Origin: Bacteroides sp. GM023
GTDB taxonomy: Bacteria > Bacteroidota > Bacteroidia > Bacteroidales > Bacteroidaceae
Reading direction: 5' to 3'
Length of the DNA: 64,000 nucleotides
NCBI RefSeq assembly: GCF_014750685.1
Contig: NZ_JAAXGE010000009.1
Span: 186,001-250,000 of the forward strand
Shown: piece after piece, positions 1 to 8,932 of the stretch
Layout: the number at the start of each line of letters is the position of its first letter
How positions within the stretch are numbered: position 1 is the stretch's first letter
The notes under the pieces: generated by a model
What the model saw: only the letters and a program-made list of their open reading frames with translations
Database searches by the model: none
What the model was told of the DNA's origin: nothing
Program-made: the position numbers and the translations under genes

Positions 1-301
1 GTTGCTTCAACTCTTTTAGGGTGGATAATGTGTCGGGGAAGAGACGTGTGTTTACATTCATATGAACATCGGCTTCTTTTCTGTATTCCTGTCGGAAGGC
101 TTCAAGTTGTGCCGGGTCGGTAACTCCGGTGAGAATACTGAAAGATTCTTCCAGTGTTTTTCCAATAGTGCGTTTGATAGCTTCATCGGTGACGGTTAAA
201 TACTGGTGGCGGGTGAGCACAATTCTGAAACACTTAACGATACCACGTGACGAATCGGCTAATGTGTAGTCGAAATCGAATAAATAGGTTTTGTAATTCA
301 T
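1..301 (-). CDS. HAD-family phosphatase, N-terminal part (cut by window edge)
   Basis: The first 100 codons of a gene that reads leftwards out of the window. The start ATG is at 301. Residues 7-14 read LFDFDYTL, the HAD motif I (DxDxT/S) with the nucleophile Asp and the general acid Asp two residues later. The following helical cap region resembles phosphoglycolate-phosphatase-like enzymes, which are soluble cytoplasmic phosphatases. The C-terminal motifs III and IV lie outside the window, so the substrate cannot be guessed. A TAnnTTTG-type -7 box (318-325, minus strand) sits just upstream and would give a very short leader, so the gene may be transcribed separately from the TraB-family gene 57 nt upstream. 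Confidence 0.8.
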   Translation of the reverse strand, partial: MNYKTYLFDFDYTLADSSRGIVKCFRIVLTRHQYLTVTDEAIKRTIGKTLEESFSILTGVTDPAQLEAFRQEYRKEADVHMNVNTRLFPDTLSTLKELKQ

Positions 302-358
302 TGGGAAAACTTTTCAGCAAAAGTACTAAATACTTTTCTTATTTTACTGGTTCTACTC

Positions 359-1243
359 TTATTTCACAGGTTCTACCGTATATCCTTGCTTTTTTAGTAG
401 GTTTAATAATCCTTTATTGCTGGGAAGATGCAGGGCGCCGACAGCAACAAGAGTCGGAGCGGCCTTCATGATAGCCGGTAGTTTTCCTGCCCATGCCTTG
501 TTGCGGTTATAAATCAAGGCATCTTCTTCACCGGGAGTCGAGTCGCATTGGTTGCCTTTGCGTTCTTCGCTGAGTCGAAGCATTTCATTTAAATCCTGTT
601 TCATGTAAGCGTTGGTGAGTTTCTTCAGGTTTTCCACTTCAGAGTCGATGTTATTAAGCGTACACATCAACAGTTGTGCCTGACGTTGTAGTGAATAGCC
701 GTTGAATAGTAGGTTGAATTGGAACTCCGCAGTTTCCAGGCCGTCTACTTTCTTACCGTTCTGCGTAGCTTGAGACTGGAAGAAGGTGTCGAGTTGTTCC
801 TGTGGATTGAATTTGCCAATATGTTTCACGTAAGCCACCACTACTACATTGTTCAACAGAAAGGCAGGTTTTAGTTTGGGGGCTGTGCTTAAATCTATCA
901 TTAGGTTTTCTTTGCAGAATTTATTGGCAGTTGCAAAATCTTCCGGTGACAGGAGGGTGGTTAGCGTGCTGTCATTGGCAATCATCATGGCTTGCTGCAT
1001 CTTCTGCATGGTAGCCGGCGATTGCATTTCGGACATTTTTATCTCCCCATATACCTGTTGAGTTTCATTCAGTGCTTTTTTGAGTCCGGCAATGCTGTCC
1101 ATGATGCTATATGGTGCCAGGTGATGTGTACCTATAATATAGGAAGGTTGGTTTATTCCGTTACCTGATACTTTCCATAAAAGCTGTGCATTTGCGCTGA
1201 ACGCTACACAGATAAATATTACTGCTCCAATAAATGACTTCAT
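359..1243 (-). CDS. TraB/GumN family protein, secreted
   Basis: A 294-residue protein with a signal peptide (hydrophobic residues 4-18, cleavage probably after ANA or at Gln20). The TraB/GumN hallmarks are present: GTHHLAP at 38-44 and a C-terminal VGALHLPSNKGL followed by a last strand. The family fold is related to Tiki/EreA-type proteins and is thought to include metal-dependent hydrolases. The two conserved GxxH motifs are the suspected active site, but no substrate is known for this branch. Its place of action is likely the periplasm. It lies between the NlpC/P60 lipoprotein gene and the HAD gene, all reading leftwards. Family assignment is firm, function unknown. Confidence 0.85.
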   Translation of the reverse strand: MKSFIGAVIFICVAFSANAQLLWKVSGNGINQPSYIIGTHHLAPYSIMDSIAGLKKALNETQQVYGEIKMSEMQSPATMQKMQQAMMIANDSTLTTLLSPEDFATANKFCKENLMIDLSTAPKLKPAFLLNNVVVVAYVKHIGKFNPQEQLDTFFQSQATQNGKKVDGLETAEFQFNLLFNGYSLQRQAQLLMCTLNNIDSEVENLKKLTNAYMKQDLNEMLRLSEERKGNQCDSTPGEEDALIYNRNKAWAGKLPAIMKAAPTLVAVGALHLPSNKGLLNLLKKQGYTVEPVK

Positions 1244-1277
1244 AATGTGTGGTTATTTAGAGTTGATGATTGGGTGA

Positions 1278-1793
1278 TTAACGCATTCTTCCACCGCTTA
1301 TCCAATGCCTGCTGTAATAATCTTCGCCCAGCCGGCTGACGATTACTCCTTTGCTAGTGCTGGAATGAATGAACTTCCCGTTCTTCAGATAGATGCCTAC
1401 ATGGGCTACTTTCTTTTTGGAACGGTTGCTGCTGAAGAATACCAAGTCACCTTCTTTGAGGTTACGTTTGGCTATTTTATTGCTTTTGTCTTTCAGTTCT
1501 TCCGAGTTTCGCGGCACTTGGATACGATAAACTTTCCGGTATATTTGATAGACCATGCCTGAACAGTCAGTTCCTCTTTTTGAGTCTCCGCCACCACGAT
1601 AAGGAGTGCCTATCCAGTCGGCAGCTTCCAGGTAGAGTTTATGGTTATCTTCAAGATTAATATCTACGCCTAATAGGATAGAAGCCCGTGCCAATCCCTG
1701 GTAATCCAAACGAGGGGCGGACGTGCGGCAGGAGCTAAGAATGGCGGTCAGTCCTACCAGTAAGAATATTAGTTTGAATTTTGCTTTCATCAT
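1278..1793 (-). CDS. NlpC/P60 cell-wall peptidase, lipoprotein
   Basis: A 171-residue lipoprotein: hydrophobic signal followed by the lipobox LSSC (Cys22). The NlpC/P60 papain-like domain occupies about residues 50-171. The catalytic Cys77 is in GTDCSG, with His131 (VAHVGIYL) and a third polar residue near His143 (FIHSS). Such enzymes cut D-Glu-gamma-diaminopimelate links in peptidoglycan stem peptides. As a lipoprotein it should act in the periplasm, probably on the wall from the outer-membrane side. The protein is about the length of the single-domain spr/mepS type, without extra SH3 domains. The intergenic stretch on its 5' side (1794-1864) is A+T rich and carries a direct repeat of aaatagtaa. 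Confidence 0.9.
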   Translation of the reverse strand: MMKAKFKLIFLLVGLTAILSSCRTSAPRLDYQGLARASILLGVDINLEDNHKLYLEAADWIGTPYRGGGDSKRGTDCSGMVYQIYRKVYRIQVPRNSEELKDKSNKIAKRNLKEGDLVFFSSNRSKKKVAHVGIYLKNGKFIHSSTSKGVIVSRLGEDYYSRHWISGGRMR

Positions 1794-1864
1794 CTGTACT
1801 TAACTTATAAACAGCAAAAGTAATTCATAAATAGTAAATCGTAACTTGTAAATAGTAACTCCCC

Positions 1865-2578
1865 TTACTCTTCCACATTGAAATAAGCTTCGAGCTCTTT
1901 CTCTGCTGAATTATCCTCATTGATAATGTCACGGATGATAATCCCGTATTCCAACAAAGCAATTCGCGGACATACATCTACCGTATGATTCAGATTATGG
2001 CTGGAAATGATAACCGTTGCCTGGTGTTCTTCATTATACTTTTTGAGCAGATGCTTAATGATAGATTGCGAACTTGGGTCGAGGAAATTGAAAGGTTCGT
2101 CCAATATCAATAATTGCGGATAATGAAGCATGGCGGAGATGATGCCGATTTTTTGCTTGTTACCCGCAGAGTAGTTGCGGATTAGCTTCTTGTTTCCGAT
2201 TACTTCTCCGTTCATGAAACGTTCGAAAGGAACGAGACGTTCGTCCACTTCTTCTTTCTTCAATCCGTACATCTTTCCGATGAAATAGAAATATTCTTCC
2301 GGGGTAAGATAGTCAATCAGAAAACCATCGTCGATAAAAGCACCGGTAAAGGCTTTCCAGTCTTCACTTTGGCTGACGTCGATGTCGTTTATAATCACTT
2401 TTCCATCGTCCGCTTTCAGTAAATCCAGCATCAATCGGAAGAGAGTCGTTTTACCTGCACCGTTGTTTCCTACCAATCCGAGCATATCGCCTTGATTGAT
2501 TTCGTAGTGTTCTATGTCTACGGCAACCTTCTCACCGAAATTCTTTTTAAGTTTGTCAATGGTAATCATGATTTTCAA
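1865..2578 (-). CDS. ABC transporter ATP-binding protein
   Basis: A 237-residue nucleotide-binding subunit. Walker A is GNNGAGKT (37-44), the signature is the variant YSAGNKQKI, Walker B is LLILDEPFNFLD, and a switch His follows in IISSHNLNH. It resembles the single-domain ATPases that energise drug, lantibiotic or envelope exporters. It follows the DUF5687 membrane protein gene with a 26-nt gap, and the two most likely form the transporter. The transported molecule is unknown. The start could be either Met1 or Met4; Met4 is close to the usual N-terminus of the family. Confidence 0.9.
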   Translation of the reverse strand: MKIMITIDKLKKNFGEKVAVDIEHYEINQGDMLGLVGNNGAGKTTLFRLMLDLLKADDGKVIINDIDVSQSEDWKAFTGAFIDDGFLIDYLTPEEYFYFIGKMYGLKKEEVDERLVPFERFMNGEVIGNKKLIRNYSAGNKQKIGIISAMLHYPQLLILDEPFNFLDPSSQSIIKHLLKKYNEEHQATVIISSHNLNHTVDVCPRIALLEYGIIIRDIINEDNSAEKELEAYFNVEE

Positions 2579-2604
2579 TGTTTATATAGTTAATGCCCAT
2601 GAAT

Positions 2605-4098
2605 CTATTGGCGACTGTCTCTGAAACCTTCCATGTTTTCATACCGGCGTTTCATAAAGCGACGATATACATTCTTTATCCATAAGGGAGACGTCAGGGT
2701 AAATCCAAGACCGATAGCCAACAGGATAATATAAGTAACTGTTTCGCCTAAAAGTGCATTTAATATACTGTATAAGATAAGCGGCACACCGAAGGCTCCA
2801 AAGTTAACCAACATTTGTATGGCGCTGTTGGTTTGGCGGCTGGTCACTTTTTCGTTCAGCGTTACTGTCTGTTTATTGTAAACCGCCAGTTGGAAGAAAC
2901 AAAAATAGATGAAGCCGATGGTATAGAAAAACCAGGCGAAAGCGCCTAGTAGTGTTAGCTTATTCATGACAATAGCAGGAATCATTAATATAAAAGGAAT
3001 GATTTCGGCGATACTGTATGTGTAATATTTAGCTTTCAGCAGGCTCATTATGGATTCTTTGCGAGACATCAAGCCGTCAATGTAGTTCCCTTCGAACGAC
3101 ATAATCTGCGAAAGGATAATCATGCCGAACACGGCGAAGTTATAAACACAGATAAAAGAAGTCATGAAGTTGCCGTCGTAGACACTGGAGAAACTAAGTG
3201 CGACGGAGAAGGCTACGACTACAATACCGACGCTGCGTAGCGAACCTTTGCATCGGCGATTACGTAAAAGCATTTTCAGTTCCAGTCTCATGTATTCGCC
3301 AACTTCTCCGTAACGTTCGAAGAATTTATATTCGGATACATGTTTGATTTGGCTATCATCTACTTTTGCTAACTCTGCATAGATAAGCCCGGACATAATC
3401 TTGCGGTTAATCAGCCATAAAATGACGATGACAAGTATAGTGCCGAGAAAATAAAGAATGTTTCCCTGGATATATCCATCGCCCAAGTCCATAAAGAAAT
3501 AGAAGAGCGGGCTATCTTTGGGAATAAAAAGAAGGCAGCCTATTCCACCGTAGAAAGCGATGGGCAATAGAAGCCACCAAATACGTTCGTTGATGAGTGT
3601 GCGGCACAATAAGTACCAGTAATTGTTAGCAAGAATCAGCAGCAAGATACCGATAAGATAGGTGATGACACCGAGAACGCCAAAGTACTTGGTAATGGTA
3701 ATGAAGGAAAAAGGGACAAAGAGAAACAACCAGAACAGGTTGAACAGGCTAAGTCCGGAGCGGATAAGTAAGAAGTCGATGACACGATTTCGTTTAACCG
3801 GCAGCAAGAGGTAAGGTTTTACCTCTTGCGTCGGTGTTTTTTGAAACGGAACACGCATCAGGAAGTCGAGTGCCAGGATAAATATCAGGACGACAGCGTT
3901 CATTACATGATATGGTTCCCGGTTGGGAACCATATCTGAAAATCCGAACGCGAACGTCGTACCGAAGAATATCAGGTAACCAGCCCAAAATGCGCCCATG
4001 ACATAACCGAGTATTTTAGCTACTTTGTTCTTTTCATACATCGGATGCCGTTTGGCGGCGAGCCTTCCATGTTTGCGTAGTTCGTTGAGTATCATCAT
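2605..4098 (-). CDS. DUF5687 family ABC transporter permease
   Basis: A 497-residue polytopic inner-membrane protein with roughly a dozen hydrophobic segments spread over its length (for example around residues 35-55, 65-85, 120-165 and 430-475). The N-terminal region is charged and basic. The sequence matches my knowledge of DUF5687, a Bacteroidota-restricted family encoded beside ABC ATPases. It should be the membrane half of the exporter whose ATPase is encoded 26 nt downstream. The M16 peptidase gene lies 23 nt upstream in the same direction, so all three are probably cotranscribed. Substrate unknown. Confidence 0.8.
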   Translation of the reverse strand: MMILNELRKHGRLAAKRHPMYEKNKVAKILGYVMGAFWAGYLIFFGTTFAFGFSDMVPNREPYHVMNAVVLIFILALDFLMRVPFQKTPTQEVKPYLLLPVKRNRVIDFLLIRSGLSLFNLFWLFLFVPFSFITITKYFGVLGVITYLIGILLLILANNYWYLLCRTLINERIWWLLLPIAFYGGIGCLLFIPKDSPLFYFFMDLGDGYIQGNILYFLGTILVIVILWLINRKIMSGLIYAELAKVDDSQIKHVSEYKFFERYGEVGEYMRLELKMLLRNRRCKGSLRSVGIVVVAFSVALSFSSVYDGNFMTSFICVYNFAVFGMIILSQIMSFEGNYIDGLMSRKESIMSLLKAKYYTYSIAEIIPFILMIPAIVMNKLTLLGAFAWFFYTIGFIYFCFFQLAVYNKQTVTLNEKVTSRQTNSAIQMLVNFGAFGVPLILYSILNALLGETVTYIILLAIGLGFTLTSPLWIKNVYRRFMKRRYENMEGFRDSRQ

Positions 4099-4121
4099 TC
4101 TGTTGATATACTAGAGGAATA

Positions 4122-6959
4122 TTATTTGCTTTCTTCCGGCATGGTCATAATGACTTGAATTTCGTTGTTCTGTTTCAGCAGTTTGGCAAGGAAATCCTGG
4201 ACTTCTTTGGCTGTGATGCTGTTAATCAACTTTTCATAGTCTTTTGTATTGTCGACACCGGTATAGAAGAATTCGTCCAGATTATTGAGCCAGTAGCCGT
4301 TTTCTTTCTGAGCGTCCTTGTACTTCTTCAACATATATTCTTTAATCTTCTGCATATGTTCGGCAGACGGGCCTTCTTTAGCCATCTTGTTCAACTGTTC
4401 CACAACAACGGCAGACAATTTTTCTGTCTTGGCAGGGTCAGTCTGGAATACAATCTGAAGAGCAAGTTCTTCTTTCGGATATTTGCTAAGACTTCCGTTA
4501 CAGTTCACGCCGTATGTACCGCCTTCTTTTTCACGGATTTCTGCTGTGTAAACCATATCCAAAGCCTGGTCGAGGAAGCTAAGCAGGATGTTGTTGCGCA
4601 AGTCATATTTGCAAGTGCCGCTGTAAAGGAACATGATGGTAGCCATCGGAGTTTCCTGTTTCTTGGCAAATTCATTCTTATATTGTCCTTTGCGGATATA
4701 CATCTTGTTATCCTTGAAAGTCTCTTTACGGTTGATAGAAGGCAGGCTTCCCAAATATTTGGCAATGGCCGGTTTCATGGATTCCAAGTCTACATTTCCT
4801 ACCAAGTAGAAAGTGAAGTCGCTTGCATCTTTGAAGCGGTCTTTGTACATTTCGAGAATACGGTCGTAGTTGATTTGGTCTACCATATCTTCTTTCATTC
4901 GGATAGCACGCGGGTGGTTGCCGTACAATGCGCTGGTCACTGTGTCGCTGAACGCTCTCATCGGGTTGGCGTCTGCATTCTGAAGTTCTGCTTTCAGACG
5001 ATTCTTGTAAGATTCGAATGCTTCGTTGTCCTTACGCGGAGAAGTGAATGTCAGGTAAGTAAGCTGCATCATAGTCTCGAAATCTTTCGGAGAACAGCTA
5101 CCGGAGATAGTTTCAGTCGTATTACCGATACCTGAACCCACAGACGCGCGTTTTCCGGCAAGAGCTTTACCCAGTTCTACTTTGCTGAAGTTACCGATTC
5201 CACCTACGAGGGCTACACCGTTTAATTGAGAAATATTGATGATTTCTTCATTCGGGAATACGCTGGTACCACCGAAACTTACACCCTTCATCACAATTTG
5301 GTCAGCTTTGAAGTCAGTCGGTTTCACATATACCGTCACGCCGTTGGAAAGCACTAACTTAGTAGTACCGTAGATTTCTCCGGCTTTTTCAGATACGATT
5401 TTTCCACCTTTAATATCTTCGGAGATAAGCGGTTCGTTGGAAACCTTATCTTCATAGGGTTTCAGGTCGAATGTCTTCATCTCTTTCAGTAAAGCAGCGA
5501 TTTCTTCCTTAGTAGGATATTTCACGCCTTCTTTGTCAGGGCCGGCAAGCAGAACCACTTGGTTGTTGTCCGTGATTAGCTGTTGCATGAGTTGGTTGAC
5601 ACCTTCTACCGGGATATTCGGAGCCATTTGTTTGGAAAGCATATATTCAAAGTCGATGCCCGGAATCGGTTCTTTATCGAGGAAGTTGTTCACATATTCG
5701 TCAACGTATGCGGCGCTCTTCGTTTTTTCACGTTCGTTGTAAGCGGATTCTACACTTTGCAGATAGTTAGCGCGTGCGCGGTCATATTCAGTAGCTGTAA
5801 ATCCGAAACGGCGTGCGCGTTCGGCTTCTTCCAATACGGTTTTCATAGCCAGGTCGATACCGTCTATTTTACTGCTTGCGCTAAGGCTGAATGCTTCTTT
5901 AGTCTTGGCAAGGAAGTAGTTTCCATATCCTACACCTGCACTGGTGAAAGGAGGGTTGGCTGTCTGACGAATTTCGTTCAAACGGTTGTTCAGCATATTC
6001 ATAGCCATGCTAAGCATATATTGGGTAGCATAGTATGCAATGGTATTCTTCATTGAATCGGGAGTAGCATCTTGTTTGAAGAAGATGTTTACGGAAGGAT
6101 TCTTCACCTCTTTGTCAGTACCGATGTAGATAAGCGGTTCCTGGTTGTCAGGCACCGGATAGTAGATACGTTCGGCAGGATTTACCGGAGCTTTTACGTC
6201 TGCAAAAACTTTCTTCAGTTTAGCTTCAATCTCGTCTACGTTGATGTCGCCGACAATCACAATACCTTGCAGGTCTGTGCGATACCATTTTGAATAATAA
6301 TCGCGAATGTCCTGATAAGGGAAGTTGTTGATTACGTCGATGCTTCCGATAGGCATACAGTCGGAATATTTGGCATCCGGATACATGGTAGTCTGCGCGT
6401 CTGTCATGATACGGAGCATACCGCTGTTACGGCTTCTCCATTCTTCACGGATAACACCACGTTCTTTGTCGATTTCCTTGTCGGCAAGGTTGATGGCATT
6501 AGACCAGTCGTGAAGGATAAGCAGGCAGGAGTCTACGACGTTGACATTCTCTGTCGGTACGTTGCTGATATTATAAACTGTCTGGTCGACGCCGGTATAT
6601 GCATTCAGGTTCGTTCCGAACTTGATACCTTTGGTTTCGCACCAGGGCACGATACCCAATCCGGTGTCGTCACCCGGGAAATGTTTTGTTCCGTTGAAAG
6701 CCATGTGCTCCAGGAAGTGAGCCAAACCGCGTTGTTGCGGTTCTTCGAGAATAGAACCTACTTTCTGGGCGATGTAGAATTCTACCCGTTTCTCCGGGAG
6801 TGCGTTGTGTCGGATGTAGTAAGTAAGCCCGTTGTCCAGCTTGCCGATACGGACATTCTTGTCCACGGGCAATTGTTGCATGGGTTGTGCAAGGACGGAC
6901 TGGAAATTGCAGCATATAACAAGAACTGCAATAAATAATCCACGTAATAAATGTTTCAT
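4122..6959 (-). CDS. M16 family zinc metallopeptidase, two-repeat periplasmic form
   Basis: A 945-residue secreted protease with a signal peptide (cleavage near residue 25). The inverted zinc motif HFLEH is at 81-85 and the distal Glu ligand lies in VIREEW about 75 residues later, so the N-terminal domain looks active. The protein is long enough for the four M16 domains; the C-terminal half (from about residue 520) lacks a second HxxEH, as is normal for the inactive repeat of pitrilysin-like enzymes. It probably degrades peptides in the periplasm. Many Bacteroidota encode such enzymes as housekeeping genes. It is first in a run with the DUF5687 permease and ABC ATPase genes. Confidence 0.93.
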   Translation of the reverse strand: MKHLLRGLFIAVLVICCNFQSVLAQPMQQLPVDKNVRIGKLDNGLTYYIRHNALPEKRVEFYIAQKVGSILEEPQQRGLAHFLEHMAFNGTKHFPGDDTGLGIVPWCETKGIKFGTNLNAYTGVDQTVYNISNVPTENVNVVDSCLLILHDWSNAINLADKEIDKERGVIREEWRSRNSGMLRIMTDAQTTMYPDAKYSDCMPIGSIDVINNFPYQDIRDYYSKWYRTDLQGIVIVGDINVDEIEAKLKKVFADVKAPVNPAERIYYPVPDNQEPLIYIGTDKEVKNPSVNIFFKQDATPDSMKNTIAYYATQYMLSMAMNMLNNRLNEIRQTANPPFTSAGVGYGNYFLAKTKEAFSLSASSKIDGIDLAMKTVLEEAERARRFGFTATEYDRARANYLQSVESAYNEREKTKSAAYVDEYVNNFLDKEPIPGIDFEYMLSKQMAPNIPVEGVNQLMQQLITDNNQVVLLAGPDKEGVKYPTKEEIAALLKEMKTFDLKPYEDKVSNEPLISEDIKGGKIVSEKAGEIYGTTKLVLSNGVTVYVKPTDFKADQIVMKGVSFGGTSVFPNEEIINISQLNGVALVGGIGNFSKVELGKALAGKRASVGSGIGNTTETISGSCSPKDFETMMQLTYLTFTSPRKDNEAFESYKNRLKAELQNADANPMRAFSDTVTSALYGNHPRAIRMKEDMVDQINYDRILEMYKDRFKDASDFTFYLVGNVDLESMKPAIAKYLGSLPSINRKETFKDNKMYIRKGQYKNEFAKKQETPMATIMFLYSGTCKYDLRNNILLSFLDQALDMVYTAEIREKEGGTYGVNCNGSLSKYPKEELALQIVFQTDPAKTEKLSAVVVEQLNKMAKEGPSAEHMQKIKEYMLKKYKDAQKENGYWLNNLDEFFYTGVDNTKDYEKLINSITAKEVQDFLAKLLKQNNEIQVIMTMPEESK

Positions 6960-7040
6960 GTTCTATTTAATTTAAATAAATGTTTCTGAGTAATTTGTCG
7001 TTGTATTTGGTTGCAAATCACAAATAGACAGGAAAAAACG

Positions 7041-7841
7041 TTATTTTATAGCTTCACGTATGCGTACTAACTTAGTAAGCAGGCCTTCCAACAGGTCTAA
7101 TTTGAGCATATTGGCACCATCGCTCTTGGCTACGGCAGGATTTTCATGTGTCTCGATGAAGATTCCGTCAACGCCTACGGCTACGCCTGCCTTGGCAACG
7201 GTTTCTATCAGTTGAGGCATTCCGCCGGTCACTCCGCTGGTTTGGTTGGGTTGTTGCAATGAGTGAGTGACATCCAAAATAACAGGATAACCGAATGTCT
7301 GCATTTCGGGGATACCGCGATAGTCGACTACTAAATCCTGATAACCGAAAGTTGTTCCGCGTTCGGTTAGCATCACTTGTTTATTTCCTGCTTCCACCAC
7401 TTTGTCGGCAGCAAACTGCATCGCCAGTGGGGAGAGGAATTGTCCTTTCTTGATGTTAATCGTCTTTCCGGTCTTGGCGGCTGCAACCAGCAAATCTGTT
7501 TGGCGGCAAAGGAAAGCCGGAATCTGAAGAATATCCACATATTCGGCTGCCATTTCAGCTTCTTCCGCACTGTGAATATCGGATACGGTAGGAACTCCGA
7601 AGGTATCGCGTACTTTTTGCAGTACTTTCAGCGCTTTTTCGTCGCCGATACCTGTAAACGAATCCAGGCGCGAACGGTTTGCTTTGCGGTAAGACCCTTT
7701 GAATACATAAGGAATCTGCAATGCTTCGGTGATTTTCACCACTCGTTCGGCAATACGCATTGCCATCTCTTCGCCTTCTATTACACATGGGCCAGCCAAC
7801 AGAAAGAAGTTGCCGGCAGGATTGTTTTTAAGTTCTATCAT
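7041..7841 (-). CDS. kdsA: 3-deoxy-8-phosphooctulonate synthase
   Basis: A 266-residue enzyme that condenses phosphoenolpyruvate with D-arabinose 5-phosphate to Kdo-8-phosphate, the committed step of the inner-core sugar of lipopolysaccharide. It acts in the cytoplasm as a TIM barrel. Family signatures visible are GPCVIEGEE near the N-terminus, KGSYRKANRSR (substrate loop), DILQIPAFLCRQTDL, the TERGTTFGY segment, and DVTHSLQQP. The Cys in GPCVIE suggests the metal-dependent class, but this was not tested. Length is normal for KdsA. It follows the lipid kinase gene, separated by a spacer that contains a long inverted repeat (7873-7940). Confidence 0.96.
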   Translation of the reverse strand: MIELKNNPAGNFFLLAGPCVIEGEEMAMRIAERVVKITEALQIPYVFKGSYRKANRSRLDSFTGIGDEKALKVLQKVRDTFGVPTVSDIHSAEEAEMAAEYVDILQIPAFLCRQTDLLVAAAKTGKTINIKKGQFLSPLAMQFAADKVVEAGNKQVMLTERGTTFGYQDLVVDYRGIPEMQTFGYPVILDVTHSLQQPNQTSGVTGGMPQLIETVAKAGVAVGVDGIFIETHENPAVAKSDGANMLKLDLLEGLLTKLVRIREAIK

Positions 7842-7872
7842 TTTTTGATACTATTATAAGTTTATTTCTTTA

Positions 7873-7940
7873 GGCACGGATTACACGGCTCTTGCTGTTT
7901 CAGATTAACTAGAAACCGTGTAATCCGCGTAATCCGTGCC
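7873..7940. repeat. long inverted repeat with an internal duplicated unit
   Basis: The left arm (7873-7888) and right arm (7916-7940) are complementary over 16 bases. The right arm carries an extra copy of the unit GGATTACgc, so the hairpin has a 9-base bulge. The spacer between the arms is 27 nt. It lies in the 107-nt gap between the lipid kinase gene and kdsA. No T-run follows, so it is not a simple terminator. It may be a dispersed palindromic repeat or an mRNA-stabilising/processing hairpin; I infer this only from the structure. Confidence 0.7.
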
Positions 7941-7948
7941 TTAAATTA

Positions 7949-8875
7949 TCAGTTGGGAATAATAAGCGTAGTCTTTTCCGGTAGCACGCCCACTTCCAGG
8001 GGGAAATGCTTCGGCAATAAGCGTCCGTCCAAATCCACAGAAGCATTTTGTGCCCGGAGTACTTTCACTTTCTTCGTCCGGTAGCTTTTCACTACTTTGT
8101 GATTCAGGATTCTTCCCTGAATCAGCATCCACAGACCGGAGATGATTTGAAGAAATTCAGGACGGTAGATTACGGAAACGTCCAGCCATCCATTGTAGGG
8201 AACGGCACTCGGAGTCTGTCCCCAGCCCCAGGCACTGCCCACACATACCGTCATGATACGTCCGCGGATATGTTCGTCATTGATGCGTAGGTGCATCCTG
8301 TATAGTTTCCGTTCAAATATAAGTGAGAACAGGGCAGCGACATACGACAGGAATTTCACTCCCCAAAAACGTTTCGTCTGGTCGGTGATTTTCACGATTC
8401 GCGCACCCAGTCCGATATTGACGGCATTGAGGAAGTAACGACGCTGATGCTCTTTTCCATCATAGAAATTACAGTATCCTACGTCTATTTTCTTCAACCG
8501 GTGATTGATGATGCAGTCTACCGCAGGTTTATATTCAGTGCTGAGTCCCCAGTATCTGGCGAAGTCGTTTCCAATGCCGTTCGGGATAAAACCGAGAGCG
8601 ATATCATTTTTGTCTTCGGCATCGGATAGCATAATACCGTTGATGGCATCGTTCAAAGCCCCATCACCGCCCACAACGACAATCGTGCGATAGCCATTGT
8701 TTGCTAAAATCTTGGCGAGACGTTCTACTGAGCCGAAACCTTCGGATTGCACATAGTCATAGTCAACACCTTTGCTGTCCATGTACTCCTTGATTTCTTT
8801 CCAGCGCTTCTTTACCTTTCGGGTACCGGCTTTCGGGTTATAAATCACACCCCATTTCTTCGGTTCTACACTCAT
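7949..8875 (-). CDS. diacylglycerol/lipid kinase, YegS/DagK-like
   Basis: A 308-residue cytosolic or membrane-peripheral kinase. The nucleotide-binding catalytic domain shows VVVGGDGALNDAINGI (about 67-82, the GGDGT-like loop) and GFIPNGIGNDFARYWG (the second glycine-rich loop). It phosphorylates a lipid hydroxyl, typically diacylglycerol or a sphingoid base. Bacteroides makes sphingolipids, so both substrates are open. The C-terminal beta-sandwich has DLDGRLLP, a conserved family feature. It is separated from kdsA by an inverted repeat, and from miaA by 57 nt. Confidence 0.9.
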   Translation of the reverse strand: MSVEPKKWGVIYNPKAGTRKVKKRWKEIKEYMDSKGVDYDYVQSEGFGSVERLAKILANNGYRTIVVVGGDGALNDAINGIMLSDAEDKNDIALGFIPNGIGNDFARYWGLSTEYKPAVDCIINHRLKKIDVGYCNFYDGKEHQRRYFLNAVNIGLGARIVKITDQTKRFWGVKFLSYVAALFSLIFERKLYRMHLRINDEHIRGRIMTVCVGSAWGWGQTPSAVPYNGWLDVSVIYRPEFLQIISGLWMLIQGRILNHKVVKSYRTKKVKVLRAQNASVDLDGRLLPKHFPLEVGVLPEKTTLIIPN

Positions 8876-8932
8876 ATCCGTATTTCTATCCTACTGTATT
8901 AAAAATCTCACTATAAATTACTGACAAAGATA

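Noticed and set aside
247..471. 74-residue plus-strand frame over the HAD/TraB junction
   Set aside because: It overlaps the starts and ends of two supported minus-strand genes and has no recognisable features.
4155..5135. 326-residue plus-strand frame inside the M16 gene
   Set aside because: It lies antisense to a clear peptidase gene; its composition (many Phe, Val, His) is typical of a shadow frame.
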